NCBI RefSeq assembly: GCF_036324365.1 | Contig: NZ_CP137080.1 | Span: 496,001 to 560,000 of the forward strand | Origin: Microbacterium limosum | GTDB taxonomy: Bacteria > Actinomycetota > Actinomycetes > Actinomycetales > Microbacteriaceae | DNA length: 64,000 nt | Direction: 5' to 3' | Part shown: positions 1-8,914 of the stretch, piece by piece | Layout: each line of letters opens with the position of its first letter | Numbering within the stretch: position 1 is the first letter of the stretch | Notes under the pieces: model-generated | Seen by the model: the letters and a program-made list of their open reading frames with translations, nothing else | Database searches by the model: none | Told to the model about the DNA's origin: nothing | Made by a program: the position numbers and the translations under genes

Positions 1-438
1 GGGGGCAAGAAGGTGCCGGTGCACGCCAACCGCGGGGTCGCGGGCATCGACGGCACGGTCGCGACGGCCACGGGGATCGCGCTGGCGAGCCAACGGGGCG
101 GCGGACCGGGCGTGACGCGGCTCGTCCTCGGCGATCTCGCCCTGCTCCACGACGTCGGGGCGCTCCACCTCCCGGGCGCCGAGCGGGAGCCGCGCCTGCA
201 GGTCGTCGTCGGCAACGACGGCGGGGGCACGATCTTCGACGGCCTCGAGGTGGCCGCCGCCGCGGATGCCGCGGACATGACGCGCGTGCTCTACACGCCC
301 CACGACGCTCGGCTCGAGCACCTCGCGCTCGCCTATGGCTGGGAGTACCACCGGGTCACGACGCGGGCGGCGCTCGACCAGCTGCTGACGGCGCCCGGGG
401 GCGGCCGTCAGCTCATCGAGGTTCCGCTGGAGCGCTGA
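1..438 (+). CDS. menD: MenD C-terminal part (SEPHCHC synthase), cut by window edge
   Basis: The reading frame is open from base 1, so this is the 3' end of a gene that begins outside the window. About 145 residues are visible. They contain NRGVAGIDGTVATATGIA and the thiamine-diphosphate site GDLALLHDVGAL, followed by VVVGNDGGGTIFDGLE. This order is characteristic of MenD, which joins isochorismate and 2-oxoglutarate with loss of CO2 in menaquinone biosynthesis. The nearby menF and menG genes support the call. The N-terminal pyrimidine-binding half lies outside the window. Confidence 0.93.
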   Translation, partial: GGKKVPVHANRGVAGIDGTVATATGIALASQRGGGPGVTRLVLGDLALLHDVGALHLPGAEREPRLQVVVGNDGGGTIFDGLEVAAAADAADMTRVLYTPHDARLEHLALAYGWEYHRVTTRAALDQLLTAPGGGRQLIEVPLER

Positions 439-501
439 CGCGGCGCGTCGCGGCGGGTGCCCACCTGCCCGGCGACGACGCCGGTGCGGCAGGATGAGCG
501 C

Positions 502-1362
502 ATGACCGCGAAAAGCCAGCACAACTGGACCGCCGACCCCGCTCACGTGCTCAGGGTCGGCTCGGGCTTCGTGCTCTCGGGAAGGGATCCGCAGTCGACC
601 CCGGGCTACGAGGGCATGAAGGACGACGGACGCGCCGACCTCGAGTCGGGGCTCGAGGAGCTCGCGGAGTATCAGGAACGGCTGTTCGCGGCCAGCAGGG
701 GAGGCGCGCAGGATGCCGTGCTGCTCGTGCTGCAGGCGATGGACACCGCCGGCAAGGGCGGCATCGTCCGCCACGTGGTCGGCGGCGTCGACCCGCAGGG
801 CGTGCAGCTGGCCGCCTTCAAAAAGCCCACGGAGGAGGAGCTCGCGCACGACTTCCTCTGGCGGATCCAGAAGCGGGTCCCGGAGCCCGGGATGCTCGGC
901 GTCTTCGACCGCTCCCACTACGAGGACGTGCTCGTCGCGCGGGTGCACCGCCTCGCCGACGAGGCCGAGATCGAGCGTCGGTTCGACGCGATCAACGAGT
1001 TCGAGGCGGGGCTCGTGGCCCGCGGCATCCGCATCGTCAAGGTCATGCTGCACATCTCCTACGAGGAGCAGGCGTCCCGGTTGCGCGAGCGGCTGGACCG
1101 GCCGGACAAGCACTGGAAGTACAACCCGGGCGACGTCGACGAGCGCCTGCGCTGGCCCCACTACATGTCGGCGTACCAGAGCGTGTTCGAGCGCACCGCC
1201 ACGGAGGCGGCGCCGTGGTTCGTCGTGCCGGCCGACCGGAAGTGGTACGCGCGGCTCGCGGTGCAGGCGCTGCTGCTCGACGCGCTCGAGGGGATCGACC
1301 CGCAGTGGCCGGCGCCCACCTACGACGTCGAGGCGGAGAAGAAGCGCCTAGCGGCGACGTAG
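502..1362 (+). CDS. ppk2: PPK2-family polyphosphate:nucleotide phosphotransferase
   Basis: A protein of 286 residues that transfers phosphate between polyphosphate and nucleotides. The P-loop-like motif AMDTAGKGG lies near residues 79-87 and the family signature DRSHYEDVLVARVH starts near residue 136. Length and order fit the one-domain PPK2 enzymes (polyphosphate:AMP/ADP type). An in-frame ATG at 457 would add 15 residues, but the family normally begins close to the chosen ATG and the extra stretch has no family resemblance. It sits between menD and menF without an obvious functional link. It ends in a convergent arrangement with menF over a long hairpin. Confidence 0.9.
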   Translation: MTAKSQHNWTADPAHVLRVGSGFVLSGRDPQSTPGYEGMKDDGRADLESGLEELAEYQERLFAASRGGAQDAVLLVLQAMDTAGKGGIVRHVVGGVDPQGVQLAAFKKPTEEELAHDFLWRIQKRVPEPGMLGVFDRSHYEDVLVARVHRLADEAEIERRFDAINEFEAGLVARGIRIVKVMLHISYEEQASRLRERLDRPDKHWKYNPGDVDERLRWPHYMSAYQSVFERTATEAAPWFVVPADRKWYARLAVQALLLDALEGIDPQWPAPTYDVEAEKKRLAAT

Positions 1363-1375
1363 CCCTCCCCATCCC

Positions 1376-1448
1376 CGCCGAGACACCACATCCGCAGCGA
1401 ACCACCATCGGACGTGTGGTGCGTCGACGCGAATGTGGTGTCTCGGCG
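1376..1448. terminator. Long inverted repeat between convergent ppk2 and menF
   Basis: Bases 1376-1395 pair with 1429-1448: a 20-bp stem with a single mismatch and a loop of 33 bases. The loop itself holds a short ACCAC/GTGGT pair. There is no T-tract. The position between two converging genes suggests a bidirectional transcription stop or a palindromic repeat element. Confidence 0.6.
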
Positions 1449-1466
1449 TGGGGAAGGGGCGGGGGG

Positions 1467-2777
1467 TCAGGCTAGGGCGTCGACGATCGGGCGGAACTTC
1501 ACCCTCGTCTCGAGCAGCTCGGACTCCGGGTCGCTGCCGGCGACGATTCCCGCACCCGCGTGGGCGATGACCTGCCGGGTCTTCTCGAGCTGCCACGAGT
1601 GGCCGTCGGTCTGGGCGGAGGGGCCGAACTGCGCGCAGCGCAGCGCGATGGCCCACTCGCCGTCACCGGAGGCGTCGATCCAGCCTACGGGGCCCGCGTA
1701 GCGGCCCCGGTCGAACGGCTCCAGGCGCTCGATGGCCGCGAGGGCCGCGGGCGTGGGGCTGCCGGCCACTGCCGCCGTGGGGTGCAGCGCGCCGACGAGC
1801 TCGAGCGCGGATGCCCCGTGCGAGAGCTCGCCCTCGATGTCGGTCGCGAGGTGCCACACGTTCGGGAGCTTCAGCGTGAACGGCGTCTCGCCCGACGCGA
1901 GGGCGGTGGTGTGGGGCCGGAGGGAAGCCAGCACGCTGCGCACGGCGTACTGATGCTCGTCCTGATCCTTGGCGCTCGTGGCCAGATCCAGCGAGGCGCG
2001 CGTATCCGCGTCGGCGTCGGCGCCCCGCGAGGCCGTCCCGGCGAGCACGCGGGCCGTGACGGTGCCGCCCGTGACGGTCACGAGGGTCTCGGGGCTCGCG
2101 CCCACGAGCCCGTCGACCGCGAAGGTCCAGACGTCCGGGTAGCCGCTCGCGAGCGCCCGCACGAGGCGCCGCACGTCGGCGCCCGCGGGCACCGTGCCGA
2201 CGAGGTCCCGCGCGAGGACGACCTTGGAGACCTCGCCCTCCCCGATCGCCGCGAGGGCGGCGCGGACGGCCGCCTGGTAGCCCGGAGCGTCGAGGACGCC
2301 GGGTCCGAGTGTCGCCGACCAGTAGGGCCCGAACGCGCGGGGCTCGGGCGCGGTCGCGGGCTCCGCGGCATCCGCCCAGCGCACGGTCGTGACCCAGGAG
2401 CGGCCGTCGCGCCGGCCGACGACGGCCCGCGGGACGATGATGGTGCTGGTGGATGCCGAGCCGTCGGCGAAGGCGAGGGCTCCGAACCCGATCAGACCCG
2501 TGCCCGGGAGGCCCACCTCGTCGCGGACGTCGGCGGCGTCGGCCACCGCACGCCACGCCTCAGCGAGGGCGGCGGCGCGGGTGCCCTCCTCCGGCTCGGG
2601 GCGGCGCCCTCCCACCTCGAGGGCCGTGATCATGCCGATGCCGACGAAGCCGTCGCCGCGGCGCTGCCAGACCAGTGGATGCGCCGGATCGGCGTAGGCG
2701 AGCACGTCTTCGATGTGCGGGGTCTCGCGGGTGTGGACCACCAGCCTGCGCGCACGCGGGGAGGCGGGGTCGGTCAC
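1467..2777 (-). CDS. menF: Isochorismate synthase (MenF/EntC family)
   Basis: A 436-residue chorismate-utilising enzyme that converts chorismate to isochorismate, the first committed step to menaquinone. The C-terminal half carries the family blocks EVSKVVLARDL, GASPETLVTVTGG, LAGTASRG and LELVGALHPTAAVAGSPTPAALAAI, ending with PFDRGRYAGPVGWIDASGDGEWAIALRCA. The start is a GTG at 2777. A TAGGCT hexamer lies exactly six bases upstream, which suggests a leaderless transcript; GGAGGG also fills the spacer, so a ribosome site cannot be excluded. The paralogous role in siderophore synthesis is possible, but the men neighbours favour menaquinone. Confidence 0.9.
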   Translation of the reverse strand: MTDPASPRARRLVVHTRETPHIEDVLAYADPAHPLVWQRRGDGFVGIGMITALEVGGRRPEPEEGTRAAALAEAWRAVADAADVRDEVGLPGTGLIGFGALAFADGSASTSTIIVPRAVVGRRDGRSWVTTVRWADAAEPATAPEPRAFGPYWSATLGPGVLDAPGYQAAVRAALAAIGEGEVSKVVLARDLVGTVPAGADVRRLVRALASGYPDVWTFAVDGLVGASPETLVTVTGGTVTARVLAGTASRGADADADTRASLDLATSAKDQDEHQYAVRSVLASLRPHTTALASGETPFTLKLPNVWHLATDIEGELSHGASALELVGALHPTAAVAGSPTPAALAAIERLEPFDRGRYAGPVGWIDASGDGEWAIALRCAQFGPSAQTDGHSWQLEKTRQVIAHAGAGIVAGSDPESELLETRVKFRPIVDALA

Positions 2778-2783
2778 CCCTCC

Positions 2784-2793
2784 AGCCTAGACT
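2784..2793. promoter_or_regulatory. Overlapping divergent -10 boxes, menF / DUF402 gene
   Basis: The ten bases AGCCTAGACT hold TAGACT on the plus strand (2788-2793) and TAGGCT on the minus strand (2789-2784). They share the TA step. Each hexamer is followed by exactly six bases and then a GTG start (2800 plus, 2777 minus). This looks like one compact bidirectional promoter producing two leaderless mRNAs. The -35 regions are not obvious. Confidence 0.55.
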
Positions 2794-2799
2794 CGCACC

Positions 2800-3345
2800 G
2801 TGATGGCTCGGCCCGCCGCGGGGAAGCGGCTCTCCTTTCGGTGGCGGAAGTGGGACGGTGGCGTGCACTGGGTGCACGAGTGCGTCTACCTCGGGTCGGA
2901 CGAGCACGGCGACTGGTTCGGGCAGCGGGCGGGGTGGCAGAGCGTGCGACCCGGCCGGGACGTGCTGGCGCCGCAGGACAACGTGACGCTGATGCCGCCC
3001 TCGGGCGACCACGCCCTGACGATGAACGCCCCGCCGCACCGCACGCGCGTCTACATCGACCTCGCGTGGGATGTGCGCTGGTCGCCAGAAGGCGAGCCCT
3101 CGGGGATCGACATGGACCTCGACGTCGTGGACCACTCGGAGCGCGGCGTGTACATCGACGACGTCGACGAGTGGGAGGAGCACCGGGCGCGCTACGGCTA
3201 TCCCCGCGACGTCGTCGATCGGCTGGAGGCGCTCGCCACCGATCTGGAGCGGCGGGTGCGCGCCCACGAGGCCCCGTACGAGGCCTCGACGGCCGCCCGC
3301 TGGCTCGCCGTGCTGGCGGAACTCGCGCCTAGACTCGACGGGTGA
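2800..3345 (+). CDS. DUF402 domain protein
   Basis: A 181-residue protein without signal peptide or membrane segment. The middle carries the DUF402 pattern [36 protein letters not shown], rich in acidic residues as in nucleotide di-/triphosphatases of this family. The N-terminal part ([16 protein letters not shown]) fits the beta-barrel of the same fold. The family includes nucleoside phosphatases and FomD-like proteins; the substrate here is unknown. The GTG at 2800 follows a TAGACT box by six bases; an ATG at 2803 is the alternative. The stop overlaps the start of menG by four bases, so the two may be coupled. Confidence 0.75.
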   Translation: MMARPAAGKRLSFRWRKWDGGVHWVHECVYLGSDEHGDWFGQRAGWQSVRPGRDVLAPQDNVTLMPPSGDHALTMNAPPHRTRVYIDLAWDVRWSPEGEPSGIDMDLDVVDHSERGVYIDDVDEWEEHRARYGYPRDVVDRLEALATDLERRVRAHEAPYEASTAARWLAVLAELAPRLDG

Positions 3346-4085
3346 CCGCCGCATCCGAACCCGACCGCACGCGCGCCGACCTCGCGAAGGATCCGCGTGC
3401 CGTCAGCGGCATGTTCGACGGCGTCGCGCGCGGATACGACCGCACCAACACCGTCCTCAGCATCGGGAACGACCGCCTGTGGCGGGTCGCGACGACGCGC
3501 GCCGTCGGGCCGCGGGCGGGGGAGCGCGTGCTCGACCTCGCCGCGGGAACCGGGGCATCCTCTGTCTCCCTCGCCCGCAACGGCGCCGACGTCGTCGCGG
3601 CGGACTTCTCGCCCGGGATGATCGCGGAGGGCCGGCGGCGGCACTCCGGCGTGCCGAACCTGGAGTTCGTGGAGGCGGACGCCACCGACCTGCCGTTCGC
3701 CGACGACGAGTTCGACGCCGTCACGATGTCGTTCGGGCTGCGCAACGTCAACGAGCCGAGGAAGGCTCTCGCCGAGCTCTGGCGGGTCACCAAGCCGGGC
3801 GGCCGGATCGTGGTCTGCGAGTTCTCGCACCCGCCTTCGCCCGCCTTCGCCGGGCTCTACCGCTTCTACAACGATCGGGTGCTGCCGATCGTGGCGCGAG
3901 CGGTCAGCTCGAACGCCGACGCCTACGACTACCTGAACGAATCGATCCGCGACTGGCCCGACCAGACGACCCTCGCCCGCTGGATGCGCGAGGCCGGATG
4001 GGCGCAGGTGGAGTACCGCAATCTCTCCTTCGGGATCGTCGCCCTGCACCGGGGGGTCAAGCCCGCCGGTAGGCTGAACGGGTGA
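3342..4085 (+). CDS. menG: Demethylmenaquinone methyltransferase
   Basis: A 247-residue class I methyltransferase that methylates demethylmenaquinone using S-adenosylmethionine, the last step of menaquinone synthesis. The UbiE/MenG signatures are clear: [25 protein letters not shown] near the N terminus, SAM motif [16 protein letters not shown], and the second signature [29 protein letters not shown]. The GTG at 3342 overlaps the previous stop and follows TAGACT (3330-3335) by six bases, so it could also have its own leaderless transcript. It is followed by the polyprenyl diphosphate synthase gene with a four-base overlap, which fits quinone side-chain supply. Confidence 0.95.
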   Translation: MTAASEPDRTRADLAKDPRAVSGMFDGVARGYDRTNTVLSIGNDRLWRVATTRAVGPRAGERVLDLAAGTGASSVSLARNGADVVAADFSPGMIAEGRRRHSGVPNLEFVEADATDLPFADDEFDAVTMSFGLRNVNEPRKALAELWRVTKPGGRIVVCEFSHPPSPAFAGLYRFYNDRVLPIVARAVSSNADAYDYLNESIRDWPDQTTLARWMREAGWAQVEYRNLSFGIVALHRGVKPAGRLNG

Positions 4086-5143
4086 CCCCGAGCCCCTCCG
4101 CCCCGGGCTCGCGCCTTGCGAGCCGCCTCGGCATGACCGAGCGCGTCTTTGCCGGTCCCCGCTCGCGCAAGCTGTTGCGCACGATCGAGGAGGGCCTCGA
4201 TCTCGTGGAGGCCGCCCTCGCCGATGAGCTCCGCGTGTCGGACGCGCTGGCCGACACCACCAGCCGCTACCTCTACGAGGCCGGCGGCAAGCGCATCCGC
4301 CCCATGCTCGCCCTCCTGAGCGCCCAGCTGGGCGAGGGGACGACGCAGGATGTCGTGGAGGCCGCTGCCGCGCTGGAACTCACCCACCTCGGCTCGCTCT
4401 ACCACGACGACGTCATGGACGGCGCCGATGTGCGGCGCGGGGTCCCGAGCGCGCACGCCGTGTGGGGCAACAACGTCGCGATCCTCACCGGCGACCTCCT
4501 CTTCTCCCGGGCCAGCCAGATCATGGCGCGGTACGGCGAGCGGGCCATCAAGCTGCAGGCCGACACGTTCGAGCGACTCGTCCTCGGGCAGATGCACGAG
4601 ACCGTGGGGCCGCAGTCCGGCGACGACCCCGTCGACTTCTACCTGCAGGTGCTCTCGGACAAGACGGGCTCCCTCATCGCCGCGTCGGCGCAGTCCGGCA
4701 TCGTGTTCTCCCACGGCCCCGCCGAGCTGGAGGAGCCGATGGCTCTGTTCGGCGAGAAGGCGGGCGTGGCGTTCCAGCTCCTCGACGACGTGATCGACCT
4801 CTCCGCGGATCCCGACGAGACGGGGAAGGTGCCCGGCACCGACCTTCGCGCCGGGGTGCCGACGATGCCCTACCTGCTGCTCGGCCGGATGTCGGATGAC
4901 GCGTCGGTCGCGCTCCGCGCCCGGATCGACGAGGGTGTGGCGAGGATCGCCGACGGCGCGGACCCCGGCATCCTGGATGCCGACCTGGCGGCGCTTCGCG
5001 ACCACCCCGCGACGGCGGACACGCTCGCGCTGGCCCACGAGTACTCGCGCGCCGCGATCGACGCGCTCGAGCCCCTGCCCGCCGGGGCGGTGCGGGAGGC
5101 GCTCACGCGCTTCGCGCAGGCCGTCGCCGACCGCAGCAGCTGA
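4082..5143 (+). CDS. Long-chain polyprenyl diphosphate synthase
   Basis: A 353-residue trans-prenyltransferase that elongates allylic diphosphates, here most likely to the menaquinone side chain (heptaprenyl- or octaprenyl-type). The first aspartate-rich motif is in [14 protein letters not shown] and the second in [22 protein letters not shown] is the substrate-binding block. The gene starts at a GTG overlapping the menG stop by four bases, and a TAGGCT box lies six bases upstream (4070-4075). The chain length cannot be read from the sequence. The placement after menG makes a quinone role much more likely than carotenoid synthesis. Confidence 0.9.
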   Translation: MTPSPSAPGSRLASRLGMTERVFAGPRSRKLLRTIEEGLDLVEAALADELRVSDALADTTSRYLYEAGGKRIRPMLALLSAQLGEGTTQDVVEAAAALELTHLGSLYHDDVMDGADVRRGVPSAHAVWGNNVAILTGDLLFSRASQIMARYGERAIKLQADTFERLVLGQMHETVGPQSGDDPVDFYLQVLSDKTGSLIAASAQSGIVFSHGPAELEEPMALFGEKAGVAFQLLDDVIDLSADPDETGKVPGTDLRAGVPTMPYLLLGRMSDDASVALRARIDEGVARIADGADPGILDADLAALRDHPATADTLALAHEYSRAAIDALEPLPAGAVREALTRFAQAVADRSS

Positions 5144-5184
5144 GCCGGCTCGCCCGTCTCCTCCTCACCCGAAAGGACCCCCAC

Positions 5185-6603
5185 GTGGCGGACACTCACG
5201 CGACGAACACCCACGCGCCGGCCTCCCACGACACCAAGCTCCGGCTCGCCATCGTCGGCGCCGGGCCGGCGGGCATCTACGCGGCGGACATCCTGCTGAA
5301 GGCCGAGCGCAGGTTCGACGTCTCGATCGACCTCTTCGAGCAGCTCCCCGCGCCCTACGGGCTCGTCCGCTACGGCGTCGCCCCCGATCATCCGCGCATC
5401 AAGGGCATCATCACCGCCCTGCGCGAGGTGCTCGACCGCGGCGACATCCGCATCTTCGGCAACGTGCGCTTCGGCGAGGACATCACCCTCGACGACCTCA
5501 AGCGGCACTACCACGCGGTCATCTTCGCGACGGGTGCGATCCGGGACACCTCGCTCGACATCCCCGGCATCGACGCGGCCGGCTCCTACGGCGCCGCCGA
5601 CTTCGTCAGCTGGTTCGACGGCCACCCCGACGTGCCGCGCACGTGGCCCCTCGAGGCGGAGTCCGTCGCCGTGATCGGCAACGGAAACGTCGCGCTCGAC
5701 GTCTCGCGCATGCTGGCCAAGCACGCCGACGACCTCCTGCCCACCGAGGTGCCCGAGAACGTCTACCAGGGTCTGAAGGCATCGCCCGTGACCGACGTGC
5801 ACGTCTTCGGTCGCCGCGGCCCCGCTCAGGTGAAGTTCACTCCGCTGGAGCTGCGCGAGCTCGGCGAGCTGCGCGATGTCGACATGGTCGTCTACGACGA
5901 GGACTTCGACTACGACGACGCATCCCGCGCGGCGATCGCCAGCAACAAGCAGGTCATGGTCATCGACCGGGTGCTGCAGGCCTGGCGCAAGCGCCCGTCC
6001 GTCAACAATGCAGGCGGCGAGGCGTCGCGACGGCTCCACCTTCACTTCTGGGCGAGGCCCGTCGAGGTCAGAAAGGATGCCGACGGCCGCGTGTCCTCGT
6101 TCGTGTACGAGCGCACCCGCCCCGACGGGCAGGGCGGCGTGACCGGCACGGGAGAGCTGCGCGAGGTGCCGATCCAGGCGCTGTACCGCGCCGTCGGGTA
6201 CTTCGGCTCCCCGCTTCCCGGGGTGCCGTTCGACAAGCGTCACGGCGTCATCCCCAATCACGAGGGCCAGGTGCTTCACAAGGATTCCAACGAGCGCGTG
6301 CCGGGCGTCTACGCGACGGGCTGGATCAAGCGGGGCCCCGTCGGGCTCATCGGTCACACGAAGTCCGACGCGATGGAGACCGTGCGTCACCTCATCAACG
6401 ACCAGGCGTCGTGGTGGCAGCCCGCCGACCCCTCGGAGTCGGCGATCCCCGATCTCCTCGCGTCCCGGGGCGTGGCCTGGACCGACCTCGAGGGCTGGCA
6501 CCGCCTCGACGAGCACGAGGTCGCCCTCGGCAGGCCGCACGAGCGTGCCCGCATCAAGGTGGTGCCGCGCGAGGAGATGGTGCGCATCTCCCGCGGCGAG
6601 TGA
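5185..6603 (+). CDS. fprA: Ferredoxin/flavodoxin-NADP reductase, FprA (adrenodoxin reductase) type
   Basis: A 472-residue flavoprotein that moves electrons between NADPH and ferredoxin. The N-terminal FAD site is LAIVGAGPAGIYAADILL, followed by the family block LFEQLPAPYGLVRYGVAPDHPRIK. The NADPH-binding motif is VAVIGNGNVALDVSRML, and YATGWIKRGPVGLIGHTKSDA is the conserved C-terminal FAD region. Length fits mycobacterial FprA. GAAAGGA lies upstream of the GTG start. The last codon overlaps the start of the downstream exporter gene by four bases. Confidence 0.92.
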   Translation: MADTHATNTHAPASHDTKLRLAIVGAGPAGIYAADILLKAERRFDVSIDLFEQLPAPYGLVRYGVAPDHPRIKGIITALREVLDRGDIRIFGNVRFGEDITLDDLKRHYHAVIFATGAIRDTSLDIPGIDAAGSYGAADFVSWFDGHPDVPRTWPLEAESVAVIGNGNVALDVSRMLAKHADDLLPTEVPENVYQGLKASPVTDVHVFGRRGPAQVKFTPLELRELGELRDVDMVVYDEDFDYDDASRAAIASNKQVMVIDRVLQAWRKRPSVNNAGGEASRRLHLHFWARPVEVRKDADGRVSSFVYERTRPDGQGGVTGTGELREVPIQALYRAVGYFGSPLPGVPFDKRHGVIPNHEGQVLHKDSNERVPGVYATGWIKRGPVGLIGHTKSDAMETVRHLINDQASWWQPADPSESAIPDLLASRGVAWTDLEGWHRLDEHEVALGRPHERARIKVVPREEMVRISRGE

Positions 6604-7796
6604 GGCGCGAGCCTCGGCTCACCCCGGCGCTGCTGACGGCGCTGGGGTTCATCACCGCGGTCGGCCCCGTGGCGGTCGACTTCTACCTGCCGTCGTTCAC
6701 CGACATCGGTTCGGACCTCGGGGCGGGCGCCTCTGCGGTGCAGCTGACGCTGACGGGCTTCCTCGTCGGCGTCGCCTGCGGGCAGCTGCTGCTCGGTCCG
6801 CTGTCGGATCGGCTCGGCCGCAGGCGGGTGCTCGTCGCGGGCATGGCCGTGTTCGCGCTGGCATCCGCCGCGATGGTCTTCTCGCCGTCGATCGAGGTGT
6901 TCGTGGCCCTGCGGGCCGTGCAGGGGTTCGCCGGCGCCGTCGGGATGGTGCTCGGCCGCGCGATCGCGGTGGATCTCGCGGGCCCGGCGAAGGCGGTGCG
7001 ACCGCTCAGCCTCATCATGACGCTCGTGGGTCTCGGTCCCATCGTCGGTCCTCCCGTGGGTGGGATCCTCGCGGGGGTATGGGGCTGGCGGGGCACCCTC
7101 GGGGCGATGGCGGTCTTCGCCGCGATGATGTTCGTCCTCGCGCTCGTCGTGATCCCCGAGTCGCTGCCGCCCGACCGGCGCGCGCGGGGCGGCGTGGGCG
7201 CGGTGGTGCGCGGCCTCGGCGGGCTGCTGCGCGAGCCGGGCTTCCGCGGCTATCTCGTCGCGTTCGCGCTCGGGTTCGGCGCGCTCATGGCCTACCTCTC
7301 GGCATCCCCGTTCGTCGCCCAGGTGGTGCTGGGCCTCGACCCCGTCGAGTATGGGCTGACCTTCGCGATCGGGGCGTCCGGCATGGTCGTGGCCAACCTC
7401 GTCAACGCCGCGATCGCGCCCCGCGTGGGCCCGCGCCGGATGCTCGCGGTGGGCCAGGGGATGCTCCTCGGCGCCGGGATCGTCCTGGTCGTCCTCTCGG
7501 CCGCCGGCATCCTGCAGGTGTGGTCGTTCCTGGCTCTCGTCATCCCGCTCTGTGCGGGCACGGGGCTGATCATGTCGAACGCCACGGCCCTCGCTCTCGC
7601 CCGCGCCGACGGGCGCCGGGGTGCCGGCTCGGCCCTCCTCGGGGCGGGGCAGTTCACGACCGCGGCCGCGCTCTCCCCGCTGGTGGGGCTCGCGGGGGAG
7701 GGGACGGCTGTCCCCATGGCCGTGATCGTCGTGACCTGCGGGGCGATCGGCATCCTCGCGGCGGCCCGCGCCGCGCGCCCGCGTCCGCCCGCTTGA
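6600..7796 (+). CDS. MFS exporter, Bcr/CflA type
   Basis: A 398-residue major facilitator protein with about twelve hydrophobic segments. It starts at a GTG that overlaps the fprA stop (GTGA). The N-terminal part reads TALGFITAVGPVAVDFYLPSF and carries the MFS motif GPLSDRLGRRRVL between segments 2 and 3, and later GPIVGPPVGGILAG. Both are typical of Bcr/CflA drug:proton antiporters. The substrate is unknown. It ends at a 21-bp perfect inverted repeat shared with the converging LysR gene. Confidence 0.85.
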   Translation: MRREPRLTPALLTALGFITAVGPVAVDFYLPSFTDIGSDLGAGASAVQLTLTGFLVGVACGQLLLGPLSDRLGRRRVLVAGMAVFALASAAMVFSPSIEVFVALRAVQGFAGAVGMVLGRAIAVDLAGPAKAVRPLSLIMTLVGLGPIVGPPVGGILAGVWGWRGTLGAMAVFAAMMFVLALVVIPESLPPDRRARGGVGAVVRGLGGLLREPGFRGYLVAFALGFGALMAYLSASPFVAQVVLGLDPVEYGLTFAIGASGMVVANLVNAAIAPRVGPRRMLAVGQGMLLGAGIVLVVLSAAGILQVWSFLALVIPLCAGTGLIMSNATALALARADGRRGAGSALLGAGQFTTAAALSPLVGLAGEGTAVPMAVIVVTCGAIGILAAARAARPRPPA

Positions 7797-7820
7797 CGCC
7801 CCCTCGCCCTTCCCTCCCGG

Positions 7821-7878
7821 CGAACGGTCGCGACACGCCGCGCGGCACACTCCCGTTGCGGCGTGTCGCGACCGTTCG
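7821..7878. terminator. Perfect 21-bp inverted repeat between convergent MFS and LysR genes
   Basis: Bases 7821-7841 are the exact reverse complement of 7858-7878, with a 16-base loop. The arms contain GGTCGCGACACGCCG. No T-tract follows, as is common for high-GC actinobacteria. Its place at a convergent junction suggests a two-way transcription stop. Confidence 0.7.
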
Positions 7879-7896
7879 CGGCCGGCGAGGCGCCGT

Positions 7897-8799
7897 TCAC
7901 GCGGCCAGCGCCGAGCGCATCGTGTCGAGAAGCCACGCGGTCGACGACGTCGCGCCCGCGTCGTTGTGGGAGATGAGGTGCACGGAGGTGGTCGGGGAGG
8001 GGAACGGGAGCTCGAGCAGCCTCACCCCCGCGGGCAGGGCGAGCGCGGCAAAGGCATCGATGGGAACGATCGCGACGTATCCGCAGCGTGCGACGATCCA
8101 CGGCAAGGACGTGAAACGCGGCACTTCGACCTGGGGGACGCTGGACATCACGCCCGCGCCGAGCGTGGTGACCGCCTCCGTGATGGCCCGGTGCCCCGCC
8201 GCCGCCCCGACCCTCGCTTCGGGCAGCCTGCGCAGATCCTCGACCCGTATCCGCCCGTCATCGTGGTCGAGATCCGACGGGGCCAGGCAGGCGTAGCGAT
8301 CCTGGAACAGGATCTCCTGGTGCACGGGGCCGATCACCGGCGAACTCGTGATGGCCGCGTCGATGTCGCCCGACAGCACGTCGTGGGCGACGGATTCTAT
8401 GTCGAGCGGCACCACCTCGATGGAGATCCCCGGCGCCACCTCCGCCGTTGCGAGCAGGATGCGCGGCAGCAGCCCCGCCTCCCCGAGGTCGGTGAGCGCG
8501 ATGCGGAATCGGCGGCGGGATGACGAGGGGTCGAAGCGGGTGCCGTCCTCGGTCCGCGCCACGATTCGCGAGAGCGGACCGCTGACGTCGGCGTACAGGT
8601 CCACCGCCAATCGCGTCGGGCGCACCCCCGTGCCGGTGCGGACGAAGAGCGGATCGTCGAAGTGGGTGCGCAGACGCTTCAGGGCGTGGCTGACGGCGGG
8701 CTGGGAGACCCGCAGCGTCTCGGCGGCCGAGGTGAGGTTCCTCGCTCGATACACCTCGACGAAGGTCCGGAGCAGGTTCAGATCGATGGTGGCGAGCAT
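7897..8799 (-). CDS. LysR-family transcriptional regulator
   Basis: A 300-residue regulator. The N-terminal winged helix reads LNLLRTFVEVYRARNLTSAAETLRVSQPAVSHALKRL (in part), followed by FDDPLFVRTGTGVRPT, both classic LysR features. The remainder is a two-lobed co-inducer domain. It is transcribed away from the thiamine-diphosphate enzyme gene, the usual layout when a LysR protein controls its divergent neighbour. The inducer is unknown, but is probably the substrate handled by the neighbouring importer and enzyme. Confidence 0.9.
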   Translation of the reverse strand: MLATIDLNLLRTFVEVYRARNLTSAAETLRVSQPAVSHALKRLRTHFDDPLFVRTGTGVRPTRLAVDLYADVSGPLSRIVARTEDGTRFDPSSSRRRFRIALTDLGEAGLLPRILLATAEVAPGISIEVVPLDIESVAHDVLSGDIDAAITSSPVIGPVHQEILFQDRYACLAPSDLDHDDGRIRVEDLRRLPEARVGAAAGHRAITEAVTTLGAGVMSSVPQVEVPRFTSLPWIVARCGYVAIVPIDAFAALALPAGVRLLELPFPSPTTSVHLISHNDAGATSSTAWLLDTMRSALAA

Positions 8800-8914
8800 G
8801 GTCCATTATTACATTGGCGAATATCGCAGATGTTGATCATTCATTGGACGAAGATCGGGCGCGAACCTAGCGTGGAGGAAGGTCGCCGATGACCTGAGAA
8901 ACGGAATCAGTGCA
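8800..8914. promoter_or_regulatory. Divergent LysR / TPP-enzyme control region
   Basis: This 115-base gap is clearly richer in A+T than its surroundings. It holds two direct copies of CATTGG-CGA (8813-8821 and, with one extra base, 8842-8851), spaced about three helical turns apart. A possible promoter for the plus strand is TTGGAC (8844-8849), an 18-base spacer and TAGCGT (8868-8873), with the second repeat on its -35. The repeats are candidate LysR sites; no footprint-type evidence exists here. Confidence 0.4.
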
